Shown here: positions 32,972 through 44,169 of the stretch, in pieces
How the letters are laid out: each line of letters starts with the position of its first letter
How positions within the stretch are numbered: the stretch's first letter is position 1
From: Arbacia lixula
Taxonomy: Eukaryota; Echinodermata; Echinoidea; Arbacioida; Arbaciidae
Length of the DNA: 64,000 bases
Assembly: GCA_963669155.1 (NCBI GenBank)
Contig: OZ022576.1
Location: 27,524,335-27,588,334, forward strand
Direction: 5' to 3'
Program-made: the position numbers and the translations under genes
The notes under the pieces: generated by a model
Databases searched by the model: none
Told to the model about the DNA's origin: nothing
Seen by the model: only the letters and a program-made list of their open reading frames with translations

Positions 32972-34555
32972 TTACAGGATGGAGCACGCTATCCTTACTA
33001 CTGGGTGTATGCCTAAAATTTCTTTGTAAATTGAAATTAACCCAGAAAGCCCTTTCACTAAAATCTAGCCGAATTGTCCCTACGGCGGACTACTCATGAA
33101 TATTAATGAGTCAGATTAAATGAGACTCTTTCGGGTATTTGTCTCCACGTTGTCGTGTCTTGGCCCGTGAACTAGAAATAGCTTGCGTGGTTAAGTCGCT
33201 GCCCGGTAAGCAGTAGATTGCAGGTTCAAATCCCGTCTGGTTCCAAGATTTTTGTCTGACTTGTTTTTTGTTCATTTACAGGATGAAGCATGCTATCCTT
33301 ACTACTGGGTGTATGCCTAAAATTTCATTGTAAATTGTTACAAATTTGTGAGCTGCACTCTATGTGCTTGTGAAATTCCTCACTGGTGAAATAAACATTG
33401 TGCATGTGTACTGCATGGAAGCTTCTGGAATGTGAGAAGACTCTGGCAGGTGCTATTTACATGAAAGAATTTTACATCTAGCTGAGACTCAGCATAAAAA
33501 AGGAGCTCAAATGGGCTAGTGATGACTCATCAGTGTAATCTGGGTCAGGTCAATATTGATTGTCATGTTTACAAGCATAGATACAATGTAGAACTTACTA
33601 GATGTATTGAGAAATTTCTAGAAGAACAGATAATAGAACCTTCTAGAATGTACAGATTGTAGTATATATATGAGTTGCTGTAGATAGGAGCTCAGAGTTA
33701 ACATATCATCCTAGCTCCAGTCATGTACCTGTGATAACCTGCATTAGAGTGTTAACCTATCATCTCGCTCCAGTCACCTGTGGATTTATTCGAGGATTTT
33801 CTCTACGTGGATAACTACCTGCCTGTTAAATATTGCTTATGAAATCCTGCCTGTGAAAGCCGTATACTCTGTGGATTACTATTTGGATTATCTATTTGGA
33901 CTTGACTATCTGGAATACCTGCTCTTCAGCGTACAACATTGGGATCAACACTGCGATAACAATTGGGAATACTGGATCGGATTATCAACTGGACCATCAA
34001 CGAGAGCCGTGGATTCATTCGACTACAGTATCCTGCAGTATTGTAAGCTAAAACATATTTTAAATGTTTATGTAGAGTAATCGTACAAATTTTACAAATT
34101 TGTGAAAGTTTGTCTTGGTTTTAAAGGGGAAAATACCCCATATAATTAAGAACACATAAACTAAATATTGGTATCATTTTGTGCGATCCTTTCTGGTGTG
34201 AACTGATCGTAACAAAATTGAAATTACCCCAGAAATCCCTTTCACTAAAATCTAGCCGAATTGTCCCTACGGCGGACTACTCATGAATATTAATGAGTCA
34301 GATGAAATGAGACTCTTTCGGGTATTGTCTCCATGTTGTCGTGTCTTGACCCGTGAACTAGAAATAGCTTGCGTGGTTAAGTCGCTGCCCGGTAAGCAGT
34401 AGATTGCAGGTTCAAATCCCGTCTGGTTCCAAGATTTTTGTCTGACTTGTTTTTCGTTCATTTACAGGATGGAGCACGCTATCCTTACTACTGAGTGTAT
34501 GCCTAAAATTTCTTTCTAAATTGAAATTACCCCAGAAAGCCCTTTCACTAAAGCT
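32964..34555 (+). repeat. Three head-to-tail ~304-bp units with tRNA-like promoters
   Basis: Units begin CGTTCATTTACAGGATGG at about 32964, TGTTCATTTACAGGATGA at 33268 and CGTTCATTTACAGGATGG at 34456. Removing the LTR inserted at 33336, the spacing is about 304 bp. Units 1 and 2 contain a tRNA-like segment (about 33174-33245 and 34363-34434) with box-B GGTTCAAATCC and an anticodon-arm-like hairpin CTGC/GCAG. They could be tRNA-derived SINE units or a tRNA-containing satellite. The third unit is truncated at R17 copy 3. Confidence 0.8.
33336..34214 (+). repeat. Solo LTR, 879 bp, with AAAT target duplication
   Basis: TGTTAC...GTAACA ends. AAAT lies on both sides (33332-33335 and 34215-34218). 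Unit 1 of the surrounding array (GTAAATTGAAATT near 33026) shows the empty site with one AAAT. The full element was thus reduced to one LTR by recombination. A TATATATA box-like motif lies near 33664 and AATAAA-like signals are not obvious. Same family as 9944, 30545 and 52440-53570. Confidence 0.92.
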
Positions 34556-34852
34556 TTCTCTAAAGCTTTTCTCTTTATCACTACTTTGTGACTAGTTCAC
34601 AACTTTCATCAACACCCACCCTCTTCTTCTACCTCCATTCCATCCCATTTATTTTTGGTTTAAAACACCGAAAACTAAAGCTAAAAAAAGTCTTGTGTAA
34701 GTATTATAAAATATAAAAATTCACCTCTCCTTTTTTCACTTTTCACTTTCCTTTCCTTTCTTCACCCCATAAGTGGGCCAATTATCTGAAAGAATACAAC
34801 CACATGGTGTTACCGAAAGTTTTGCTATTTTCTAAATAGTATTTATTAGTAA
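34556..34852 (+). repeat. Repeat family R17, copy 3 (5' truncated)
   Basis: Direct copy of 17160-17455, beginning at CTTTCTCTAAAGCTTTTCTC and ending TAGTATTTATTAGTA. With copy 2 it makes an inverted pair around 31.8-34.6 kb. Confidence 0.85.
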
Positions 34853-34989
34853 ATGCTAAATATGTTATTCTTTCTTTCTTGTTAATTCTGTCACATACAT
34901 TTCAAACACATTTGCATTGCTATTGTTAATACATTAAATTCAATTCAACTCGTGAGCCGCATCCTCGGTAGCCTTTTGACAATTCCTCG

Positions 34990-35095
34990 TGGCTGAGGCG
35001 TATGTCCGAGGGGCTGAAATGAGACCGTAGCGCGAGCATTGATGACATGATGCGCACGTCGGTAACGGTTCGATTCCTTCACCAGAGCACTCCTA
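34990..35095 (+). repeat. Possible tRNA-derived SINE head
   Basis: GTAGCGCGAGCATTGATGAC followed 40 bp later by GGTTCGATTCC resembles box A and box B of a tRNA promoter, ending CACCAGAG. A body follows but its end is unclear. A single copy in the window, so weak. Confidence 0.35.
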
Positions 35096-35099
35096 TTTT

Positions 35100-36750
35100 T
35101 TTCGAAAGTGGCTAAACATGTAAAAAAAAATATTCGGCTGAACACTAAAACGAGCGGTGCAGTATTGCCGCTTGTTTTTGCGTTCACACGGGATCTGGCC
35201 AAATCACCTTATCCACAGGTTAGTCTCTTCTAAGTCATAGTCAATCATAGTCCGCGATAATAACGTCAAGGGACCGGTGATTCAACAGTTAGGCTGGTTC
35301 GTCATGTTTCATGCATTTTGGATGTGAACATGGTTGATATTTTTCTGGATTGACCCTTCTACAAGGAGAGGTTGAAAATGAATGGTATGTTCAAAAAGTG
35401 CAATAGATTCCGCTTCAGATGATCTATAAGTGTTGGGGGCTCAAAAGCGATTTGACATTGAAATATAGAGTTTATTCTCATTCTTTTTTTAATTCGATCC
35501 ACATATTTATCTCGAATTTGCAATATTTTTCTGCATGTTTTGATTGAATGTTTTTTCACACTTGGTAAATTTCGACCTTAAGCATACAGTTGCAAAAGAA
35601 AGTGTACAAAAAATATTGTTCATTCATGGAGATATCACAGTTTGAAAAGGAGACCTTTTTCGCCGTTCGAGAGGTCAAGTGAAGGTCATGACTCCCGAGC
35701 TGAAATTAAAACCGTGTGTTTTCTGCTGCCTGCGAACTGGCTGTACTGCGAATATAGGTTGTGAAGTCTGTATGATTTCTGAAAATTCACGTCACTTTGA
35801 AGACGAAGAGCACAAATTTTTTATTTTATTTTATACACATATTTGTAAGATGGAATAAAATATAAGCCTGCAACTGTTATGCTCCAGTTTAAAGCTACCC
35901 AAACTTCTACAAGAATTAGGATTTACTTCAAGGCTGCTTAGGTATCATCTGCAGTGTTGCTTGACAGAGTACAACTACAGCATATTTCTCAGAAACTTTC
36001 TTATCACAGAAATCAATTATCAAATGTAAATTTAGCAGCTCAACATTTGCAAAAGTAAGAATGAGATGGAATTATATACTGCTTGTATAGATACTATAGT
36101 GTGCAAACAAAATTCTCAATATTGATAAAGCATTGATTACATTCATACAGACAATCATGGGTTGAGTGTGTATAAAAGACAGCTAATAATATAATTAAAT
36201 TATACCAAATGATAAAGCAAAGTGCTATTCACCTCTCTAGGTATATGTAAGCATTGTATTTCATTAAAGTAATGCACAAAATAATATTTTACAAGGACTA
36301 ATAAACATGTTTTTCACATGTCAAGACCTATGTGTCACATCTGAAGCAGTTGTTTCTGGCTATGAATATCAAGCAAATATTTCCAACTTCTTGAACCCTG
36401 TCTAGTTATATTCAATTGATTGCTTTTCACATAAAAGGGGATTACCCCATATGCAGAAAACTATAGAGAGAACATGAACATGTCTTCAATTTCCCAAACA
36501 GCACAAATCAAACTGCTCTGACTAACCCCCAAATTAGGGCTTTTTGAAAAGTGAATCATGAGTGGGATGGACATAATAGACTGCTCAAAATTAAAAACGC
36601 CAAATCCAGTCAGGATTTTTTTTTTCTCTCTTGGGATATTTAGCACATCTATTTCATCAATAGATGACCAAAAGAGAGTTGATAGAAACAATTCTCTACA
36701 GTGATGAAGTCGTTTTTCTTTATATATTCATTGTTACGAGAAAAATCTTA
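35100..36750. other. No gene; fragment shared with 37695-37810
   Basis: AT-rich. 35755-35825 (GAAGTCTGTATGATTTCTGAAAA, TCACTTTGAAGACGAA) recurs at 37720-37790, indicating two copies of an unnamed repeat about 2 kb apart. Otherwise featureless. Confidence 0.55.
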
Positions 36751-37360
36751 ACCCGTTAACCCGTCACATCCGAAACACTGTTTTTTGATGAATGCGTCCT
36801 TTTGTAACAAAAGTTATACAAATATTGTTGTTAATTCATATTTTGGTGATGACTGCAGTCCCATGAGCTCAAAACATAGAATAACGAGAGCTTCATCCTA
36901 TTCATGAGACAGTGTGACTTCAATTTGTGCAGAAATGTGTTTCGGATGTGACGTGGTGTTTCGGATGTGACACGGGTTAACAGAAAAAGTAAATTGCCCG
37001 TGAAATTTTTATTTGAGTTCAAGACTTGTGCTTATTCCAAATGAGTAATCAGGAGGACAATACCTTTTGCCAGATACCTTAACAAATGTACAATTTAGAT
37101 TCATTAAAAAATCATCATCATGAGTTCAATGCTTCGGATGTGACAAAAAAAGTAAATGGAAAATTTTTCACTGAAACGTTTTTCCTCTCATTTTTTTAGA
37201 GAAGCAAAGAACTTCATTTTACTCTTGCTAAATCTTGAGGATATTAAACCTTATAAGACATACTTGAATGGTGCCCTGTCTGATCAATAAAGTACCACCA
37301 GGATGCCTTACTTTAGACCATAAATAGTTAACGGAAAATGTCACATCCGAAACGCCACTT
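36750..37360. repeat. Scattered GTTTCGGATGTGAC motif, both orientations
   Basis: The 14-mer or its inverse occurs at 36763-36776 (inverse), 36939-36952, 36958-36971, 37131-37144 (one change) and 37340-37353 (inverse). The outer pair with GTTAACCCG / CGGGTTAAC forms inverted ends around about 220 bp. Origin unknown. Confidence 0.6.
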
Positions 37361-39869
37361 TTGAATTAGTCTCATATCTAATCCAGGGACGTTCTGATGT
37401 TGCAAGTTTGATAGCAATTTTGTTTAGAGTCCTTCCCATCATTATAACACTGAACAGAAAAAATAAATATCATTGTATTGTTAAAAAAAAAAAAATTTCG
37501 TCCCTCAAAAATTCCCAAATTCCACTACATGTGACATCACAGAATCAAGGAGGATTGATGGTTAACTTTCGTTATGCTACCCGAGGTAGCACTCACTATG
37601 CTCTTTCAAATCATGTATAACATAAAGGTTTACGGCTTTTTGACAGAATTGTACGGATCCAAATATACCCAGTTTGAAAAGTATACCATTGATTGTAAAC
37701 AGAGCCATATATATCCGTTGCGAAGTCTGTATGATTTCTGAAAATTTGTGTCACTTTGAAGACGAATAGCACAAATGTTTTATTTTTGAGCCCAAACAAA
37801 GCTGGACTCAAAATCTGTGCTGCAATACTGGCTTTCCAAAGCTGTAACAGGTGTTACCATCCAATTTGTAGAAGGGTCAGGATCCAGCAAAGTCTGAGAG
37901 TTTACATATTTAAAGTAGAACACCATTGATTTTAGATAGCCTATATTTTGGTATCATATGATAAAGGATAGTATAGGGTACCCAAATATTGACTTTTCCA
38001 ACCTCGCTGATCTAACAGAACGGAGTAACCCTGCATCAAAAATTACAATTTTACTATGTCATAATTCTTCATTAGCGACTCTCCGGATGGCTGTCAGCAT
38101 GATGACGTCATTCTTTGAACAAGATCTGCATCCGAGCTAGCTAGCTCCCGATACATACACATTCAGGCATAGGTTTTGAACGCAATTACAACCAGTGATT
38201 GACTCCAAACTTGCTCCAAAGTAAAGCCAACATGTTGGGAAACACACTCGACCTTTACATCGACATTGGAGAGAATGATTCAGGTGAAATTTCTTTCAAT
38301 ACTGATATTGATGATGGGGAGCGGGTGGAGACGGAAGAGGAAGGAAAGAAAGTAATGACGATGACGACGGCCATACACACAGAGTCAGAGACGGAGGAGA
38401 AGGCGCAGCGGCTGTGCTACCTCAGGCGCGTTATTAGTACAGCATGCGAGTTAACTAATCCAGATTCAGGACGTTGTTTGTGAACACACGATAGCGTGCA
38501 TCATCGGTGCATGCCTTGATTTGCCTCAACGCTAAGCTGCATACTGTGCGCATCATTTGCTACGCTTCCAAACAACTGCGGGGTACGATGGGCACGGTGG
38601 TTGTTTTGTGCTGTATAGTATGAGCAGGGAGGTGGGAGTTGCATAGCAGGCCGTACGGGTAGCGGACTACATTCGAGTACGTGCGTATGTGCATGTCTGG
38701 CTGGCCCGTAGAGCACTGATCCCTAGCTATGTAGAGATCGGTGATACAGCTGTATGACTCGTATAATTCAGGCCAGCGCAGCCGCCAGCAAGCTCGCCAG
38801 CTAGCTAGCCTTACTCCGGCAGCGCTGCGATGAGACGTACGTGCGTAAGAGTAAGACGGCCGTGGCTGCAGGGACAATTTCAGGATCGGAGCTAGCGTTT
38901 GTTAGCTGTGCAGAAAACCAAGTACTGCGCTCGCGGGAAGCGTACGAACGGGAGTACACATGTACTATGTTGCAATGGCCAAGTTGTGCGGCGCGCGCCC
39001 AATGCCTATAGCTAGATGCAAGAAAAAGATCGGCATATTTTACGACAGAATGACTAATTATTAATGAAAATGTTCAAAAGACAAATATGTGTGTATCACT
39101 GTAAGGAAATACGTAATTAATATAAATCATACAACAATAGGTACGAATCAACATTTGCACAGGGGATGCTCTTGAATGATGACGAATTTTGTGTACAATG
39201 CGTATGGCGAGTGTGCCTGAGTGTGTGATCTGTTCAGTTAATGATGTCTGCACAAAGGGGGTCTGCCACTCACAGTTTCGCGGTAGATGAGGAGATCATG
39301 CATGGGCAATTAGAATTGTTAATTTTTATATTCTCATAGCAGTGTGAGGCTGGAAATTAATATTTTTGTGATCTCTACATAACCAGCTTTCCATAGATGT
39401 AAAAATTTACTATATTTAGAATTTTCAATGGAGTTCTACTTTAAAAAAAAAATTGAGGCCTGTTTTTGAAAGCAAATGAAACTCCTTTGCTGATTTGAAA
39501 AAGAATGAAAATGTAATCTCGATCCCTGTCTTAAAAATTTGTGATCAGTATGCTTGCAGAAGACACCAGCAAATGATATGGTGGGCATATCAAATTCATT
39601 CATAATCTAGTGCAGCAAAATCTGCACACGAGTTTTCGCGAAACAAAAAATAAAACGCTCACGTTTTTAATGGAACGAGCGAGCGCTGATGATAGACTGT
39701 TCTAGAATGTCCTTGTTAAGCTCCAGCAGGGCAGACAATAGTGCTTTTGTTATGCTCTGATTGCCGCGTTCTAGCCCGTTCTCCTTCCAGACGGCGCACA
39801 ATGTAGCGCGTTCTCAGCCGTCCTAGACGCAAAAGATCGAAAGTGAAATAGATCCGTTGCGCCTAAAAG
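37361..39869. other. No gene recognised
   Basis: A 94-codon frame at 38199-38483 (acidic, rich in Glu/Thr/Asp) has no recognisable domain or splice context and is left uncalled. 38490-39010 is relatively GC-rich with many GCTAGCTAG-type motifs. Nothing else identified. Confidence 0.5.
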
Positions 39870-40318
39870 AACTCCTTTCATTAACATGCTTTTAAATTAA
39901 GAAATAATTAGAAGTCGAACACTAGTTCTACATGTGGAACTAGTACAGGAACATGTTTAATTTTCATTCCAGAGCGAGCTGCGCCGCGGAATCGAAGTCT
40001 AGTGGCTGCGGGAATCGTAGAAATTGCATCTGCGAATTTTGATAGACATGATATGGGGGCAGCGATAGCGCGTTTGAGAGGATTAGCTTATTTATGGCTG
40101 CAGCGGGCTGGGGATTAAATCTATAATCTGACTGATGAAGAAGTCTGGCAACGAGCGGCAGCAAGCGGCAGGGGGCACAGGGGGAGCTGCGAGAGCGGAT
40201 GTGAGTTCTATTGTGCTTTATTTATCGCAGCTAACTGCCGCTGGCTGATGCTATTTTCCCGTCTTAGAGTATGTAGGTGTATGCATGCTGCCAAAATAAT
40301 ATGGATGTGCTCCCTTAC
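39870..40318 (+). repeat. Gypsy leader/LTR-like region, copy 3 (inverse of 14517-14967)
   Basis: Shares TTAAGAAATAATTAGAAGTC, GAGCTGCGCCGCGGAAT and AATAATATGGATGTGCTCCC with copy 1 in opposite orientation. It ends 14 bases into the gag start found at 14516, 115 bp before PDSS1 exon n-1. Confidence 0.75.
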
Positions 40319-40432
40319 CAAACATGTCAATTTTTTTTTTATTCAGTTCAAATCATACAGAGTTAGAAATGTGAACTTATTGATGTGATTTCAATGTCAT
40401 TTAACTAACTCTGTTAAACATTGTTCTGCCAG

Positions 40433-40513
40433 TATCCAGAGCTGAATGACATGATCATGAGGAGGTTCAGTGCAGAAGGCGATGTTGAGCAAGCCAGGAA
40501 AGCTGTGGCTAAT
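40433..40513 (+). CDS. PDSS1: Decaprenyl diphosphate synthase subunit 1, exon n-1
   Basis: 81 bp, 27 codons (YPELNDMIMRRFSAEGDVEQ...), in phase at both ends. Acceptor TTGTTCTGCCAG, donor GTGAGT. Matches the PDSS1 segment after the KPTSADLK helix. A DIRS element starts only 57 bp beyond the donor. Confidence 0.95.
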
Positions 40514-40571
40514 GTGAGTAGCCTAATTAATTTAGTAAGAGTATATCATGAAAGCTGTGTTACTTACTAAC

Positions 40572-40632
40572 TCATTTTATCTCGTAACTCTCGTTGCGAG
40601 ACTAAATGAGATCCCGTCTGCGCATGTGCAAT
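40572..40632 (+). repeat. DIRS left inverted terminal repeat
   Basis: Inverse of the right end over 40598-40632 (35 bp) and, over 40572-40611, exact inverse of the left half of the internal complementary region. It contains its own small palindrome CTCTCGTTGCGAGAC. Confidence 0.93.
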
Positions 40633-40830
40633 CAATTCGTCTGTTGCATGTTGCAGTGTGCGGAAGCGTCCGCCATTTTAGCTAGTTTTCAGCCAAAAAA
40701 TTTCACGCTTTTATCGCAAAACTTCACGTCAAGTTTTCATCGAGTGGTGTTTGGATAGCCTTCTTCCTGTTTCAAATTTAGTTTTCACCTTTCCGAGGTT
40801 TTTTCCCGAAGTTCTAAACAGTTTCTTCTC

Positions 40831-42186
40831 ATGGAGTCGGACATGAGCGCAGCGGCTAGCGGCACCGCTGCACCGAGCTCCGCTACGAAGCTCGGAGCTA
40901 AGCCTGCGCCCGCCGGTTTCCCGGGCGATCAGCGGGGATCCTCCGTACCGTCTGCAGGCAAGGCAGAGCCAAACCCGAACGTCCCGAAGGTTAAATCGAA
41001 GCTCAAACAACCAAGTAAGGCTAAGCCAAGCTTGGACAAGCCTTCCAAGACTTCCAGGAAAGATGAGAGCTTCAAAATACCAAAGAAGGCAACAGCGTCG
41101 AAGTCACCCGCTGGGGACAATTCTGACGTAAGATTGGAACTGGAAAAATTGAAGTCAATGATTGCCACACTCGTTGATGCGCAAACCTCGACCTCAGGCA
41201 AAGCCAAGGGCTCGCAACTTTCCCCTCGGGGGTCAGAAATAGAATTGCAGCTGCCTCCTTCGGCAGTAGCAGCTGATGATTTGGATTTTTTGAGAACTGA
41301 AGGTGATCTGGATTATGAATATGATGATTCCGTCACAGCTGGACAAGCTGAATCTGAAGGCTCCCTTCTAACTCCTGAGAATGTGGCAAAGCCACCCGAA
41401 AAAATTCCTGTGTTTGCAGCTAAATTTGCTGTACCGACCGGGGTTGGTGAACTGCTAGATGAGGAAATAGCTAACACAGCGAGATTTTATCTGCAGGAGC
41501 CACTTGATGAGACTGCCTTTGATGAAACTTACAAGAAGTACCCCATGCCGGGGAACTGTCTTCCCATGAAAACGCCGAAGGTTAATCCTACTGTCTGGGA
41601 GAATCTCTCTACTCCTACTCGTACAAGGGATCTGAAACTTCAGAAGGTTGGGAAGGCTCTCACGGCTGGCATTACTGCCTTTGCAACTACTTTGGAGGCA
41701 GCCACATTCACCGAAGATCAAAATAATGCCTTAGGTTTGTTGGGCCATGCCAACTACGAGCTCAATCAGGTCAGAAGGGATCTGATCAAACCAGAACTTG
41801 ATGCTAACTGTGCTCAACTATGCAAACCTTCGAATCCTGTTACTAATTATCTCTTCGGAGATGATTTGGGGAGGCAGGTTAAAGAGCTGCAGGAACAGGA
41901 AAAAGCAGTTGCTGGTGTCATGAAAGGCCAAAGAATGAGGCCAAGCAGGCAGTTCAGCCCCTACAAGAAGCCTTCCTACAGATACCGTTCTCAGCTACGT
42001 GCTGGAAGTTGGTCCACTCGTGAATCGTATCGCACGCCAGTCGCAGGAAATCCACATTCCCCTTTTTTGGGGCAACGCCCACCATGGAAGCGAGAACCCC
42101 CAGCCCACACTTACACTCCAATGACGGGCCAGTCTCGGGGCAGACAGACACAACAGCCTCATCGTCAGGGGCTGGGAAGGAAGTAG
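40831..42186 (+). CDS. DIRS ORF1, gag-like protein
   Basis: 451 codons from the first Met after the 5' region. The N-terminal third is rich in Lys, Pro, Ser and Ala (low complexity, basic); an acidic stretch follows near residues 145-180. A more conserved middle (ARFYLQEPLDETAFDETYKK) matches the style of DIRS gag proteins; the C-terminus is Arg/Gln/Pro-rich and probably binds nucleic acid. No zinc knuckle. The frame is intact. It overlaps the beginning of ORF2 in another frame (from about 42084), as is common in DIRS elements. Confidence 0.85.
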   Translation: MESDMSAAASGTAAPSSATKLGAKPAPAGFPGDQRGSSVPSAGKAEPNPNVPKVKSKLKQPSKAKPSLDKPSKTSRKDESFKIPKKATASKSPAGDNSDVRLELEKLKSMIATLVDAQTSTSGKAKGSQLSPRGSEIELQLPPSAVAADDLDFLRTEGDLDYEYDDSVTAGQAESEGSLLTPENVAKPPEKIPVFAAKFAVPTGVGELLDEEIANTARFYLQEPLDETAFDETYKKYPMPGNCLPMKTPKVNPTVWENLSTPTRTRDLKLQKVGKALTAGITAFATTLEAATFTEDQNNALGLLGHANYELNQVRRDLIKPELDANCAQLCKPSNPVTNYLFGDDLGRQVKELQEQEKAVAGVMKGQRMRPSRQFSPYKKPSYRYRSQLRAGSWSTRESYRTPVAGNPHSPFLGQRPPWKREPPAHTYTPMTGQSRGRQTQQPHRQGLGRK

Positions 42187-44169
42187 ACAACCAGCCAAAC
42201 AACCCCAAGCCCACCAATGACCCTAATGAGGTGGGTGACAATTCACATTTGAATTTTGTTTCACACTCACAAGTTGTAGGAGGTCGACTGAAGTTCTTTT
42301 TACAATCAATGGGCACAAATTACTGCAGACCCATTTATTTTGAATGCTGTGAGAGGGTACAAACTCGAATTTGACCCCGATTTACCTCCACCAGAGCAAA
42401 CTAAACCATGTTTTCCATATGCCTTTAGCGGCTATGAGAGAGATCAAATCGATCAGGAATTAACAAAACTTGAAGCGAAAAATGTTCTTGAACGGTGTGA
42501 ACACACTGAAGGAGAATTCATTTCTAATATCTTTATTAGACCTAAAACGAATGGCAAGATACGAGTTATACTCGATCTCTCAGAATTAAATGAATTCATG
42601 CTTTATCAACACTTCAAGATGGACAGCATTCATACAGCGGAATCACTGATCCATCAAGACTGTTTTTTAGCTTCAGTCGACCTGCAAGATGCCTATTATA
42701 CTGTTGCTGTGCATGAATCTCAGCGTAAATACTTGCGTTTCCTTTGGCAAGGTGTGCTATGGCAATATAAAGTGCTACCTAATGGGCTCTGCACCGCCCC
42801 ATGTCTGTTCACGAAACTGCTTAAGCCAGTTTTTTCTGTGCTGCGACAGGCAGGGCATTTAGTAGTAGGGTATTTGGATGACACCCTCATCATAGGGAGC
42901 TCTGAGGAGTCTACTTTGAGATCAGTAAATTCTGTAACTTTGTTACTTGAAAAATTGGGGTTTCTGATTCATCCTGAAAAGTCAGAGTTGAAACCAGTCA
43001 AGGAACTACAATTTCTGGGGTTTCACTTGAATACGGCTAACATGAGAATCACCCTGCCAAAAGAGAAGCAAGAAGATTTGCTAGATGCATGCACTGCCCT
43101 CCTGGCGGAAACATCACCGTCTATAAGAGAAGTAGCTAGGGTCATTGGGAAAATTGTAGCTACTTTCCCGGCAGTGCAATATGGGCCCCTCCATTATCGT
43201 TGCATTGAGAATGACAAAGTTAAAGCTCTGAAGTTCAACAGGGGCCATTATGATAGAAGAATGAAACTATCACAAGGTGCAAGACTAGATTTGCATTGGT
43301 GGATTTTCAATGTTCAGACAAGCTTCCTGCCGATCACGAGAGACAAAATCTCTGTAGAAATTCAGTCAGATGCAAGTGGTAATGGTTGGGGAGCCACTGA
43401 TTTGCATACTAGCACAGGGGGCAGATGGAATAATGAGGAATTAGCGAAGGCAGAGCTTGCTGGCATTAATTTCTTAGAAATCAGAGCAGCTTTCTTGGCC
43501 CTCCAGGCCTATTGTAAAGATATGAGCGATGTACACGTCTTGATCAGAATTGATAATGTCACTGCAGTCACATATCTGAATAACATGGGGGGTATGAAAT
43601 CACCCTTATGTAATGACATGGCACGCCACATCTGGGAATGGTGTGCACAATGTAACATTTCGGTTTCAGCTGCCTACCTTCCAGGCAAAATGAATGTTGA
43701 AGCAGATCGTATGTCACGAACTTTTAATGACAGACTAGAATGGATGCTGAGCAAGGAAAGTTTTCAGAAAATAGTCCAGCATTTTGGCATCCCTGAAATA
43801 GATCTCTTTGCCTCAAGGCTAAATGCACAAGTGCCAAGATACTTATCTTGGCTGCCTGATCCCAAGGCAGAGTCAATTGATGCTTTCTCAGTAGATTGGA
43901 AACAGTTCAACTTTTATGCTTTTCCTCCATTCTGCCTGGTGGCCATGTGCCTACAGAAAATTCTGAATGATGATGCTTGTGGGATTCTTGTTGTTCCGAA
44001 TTGGCCAACACAAGCTTGGTTCCCTCTTCTAAAGAAGATGATGCGAGGAGAACCAATAATACTATCTAGAAGTGCACATTTGCTAACACAACCAGTATCT
44101 GGCATGTCTCACCCTTTGAGTAACAAGCTTGATCTTCTTTGTTGCAGGCTTGGCGCAATCCATTTCTAA
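42084..44169 (+). pseudogene. DIRS ORF2: reverse transcriptase, RNase H, methyltransferase-like domain
   Basis: The main frame 42340-44169 has 609 codons. RT palm motif YLDD is at residues 178-181. RNase H acidic residues are D344 (QSDASGNGWG), E380, D405 (RIDNVTAV) and D456 (EADRMS). The C-terminal part carries YAFPPF at 526-531, like the (D/N)PP(Y/F) motif of the adenine-methyltransferase-like domain of DIRS elements. The RT start lies in another frame (42084-42310, ending VGGRLKFF) and joins near 42305 by a one-base shift, so the full product is not made unless frameshifted. The end overlaps ORF3. Confidence 0.9.

Noticed and set aside
33174..34434. Functional tRNA genes at the two GGTTCAAATCC sites
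   Set aside because: Acceptor and D-arm pairing is poor, and both lie within identical 304-bp tandem units, so tRNA-derived repeats are more likely.
35359..35559. Minus-strand Lys/Arg-rich 66-codon frame
   Set aside because: No homology recognised, AT-rich composition and no neighbouring exon signals.
38199..38483. Acidic 94-codon frame as a possible gene
   Set aside because: No recognisable domain, no clear splice sites and no flanking exons; chance openness cannot be excluded.
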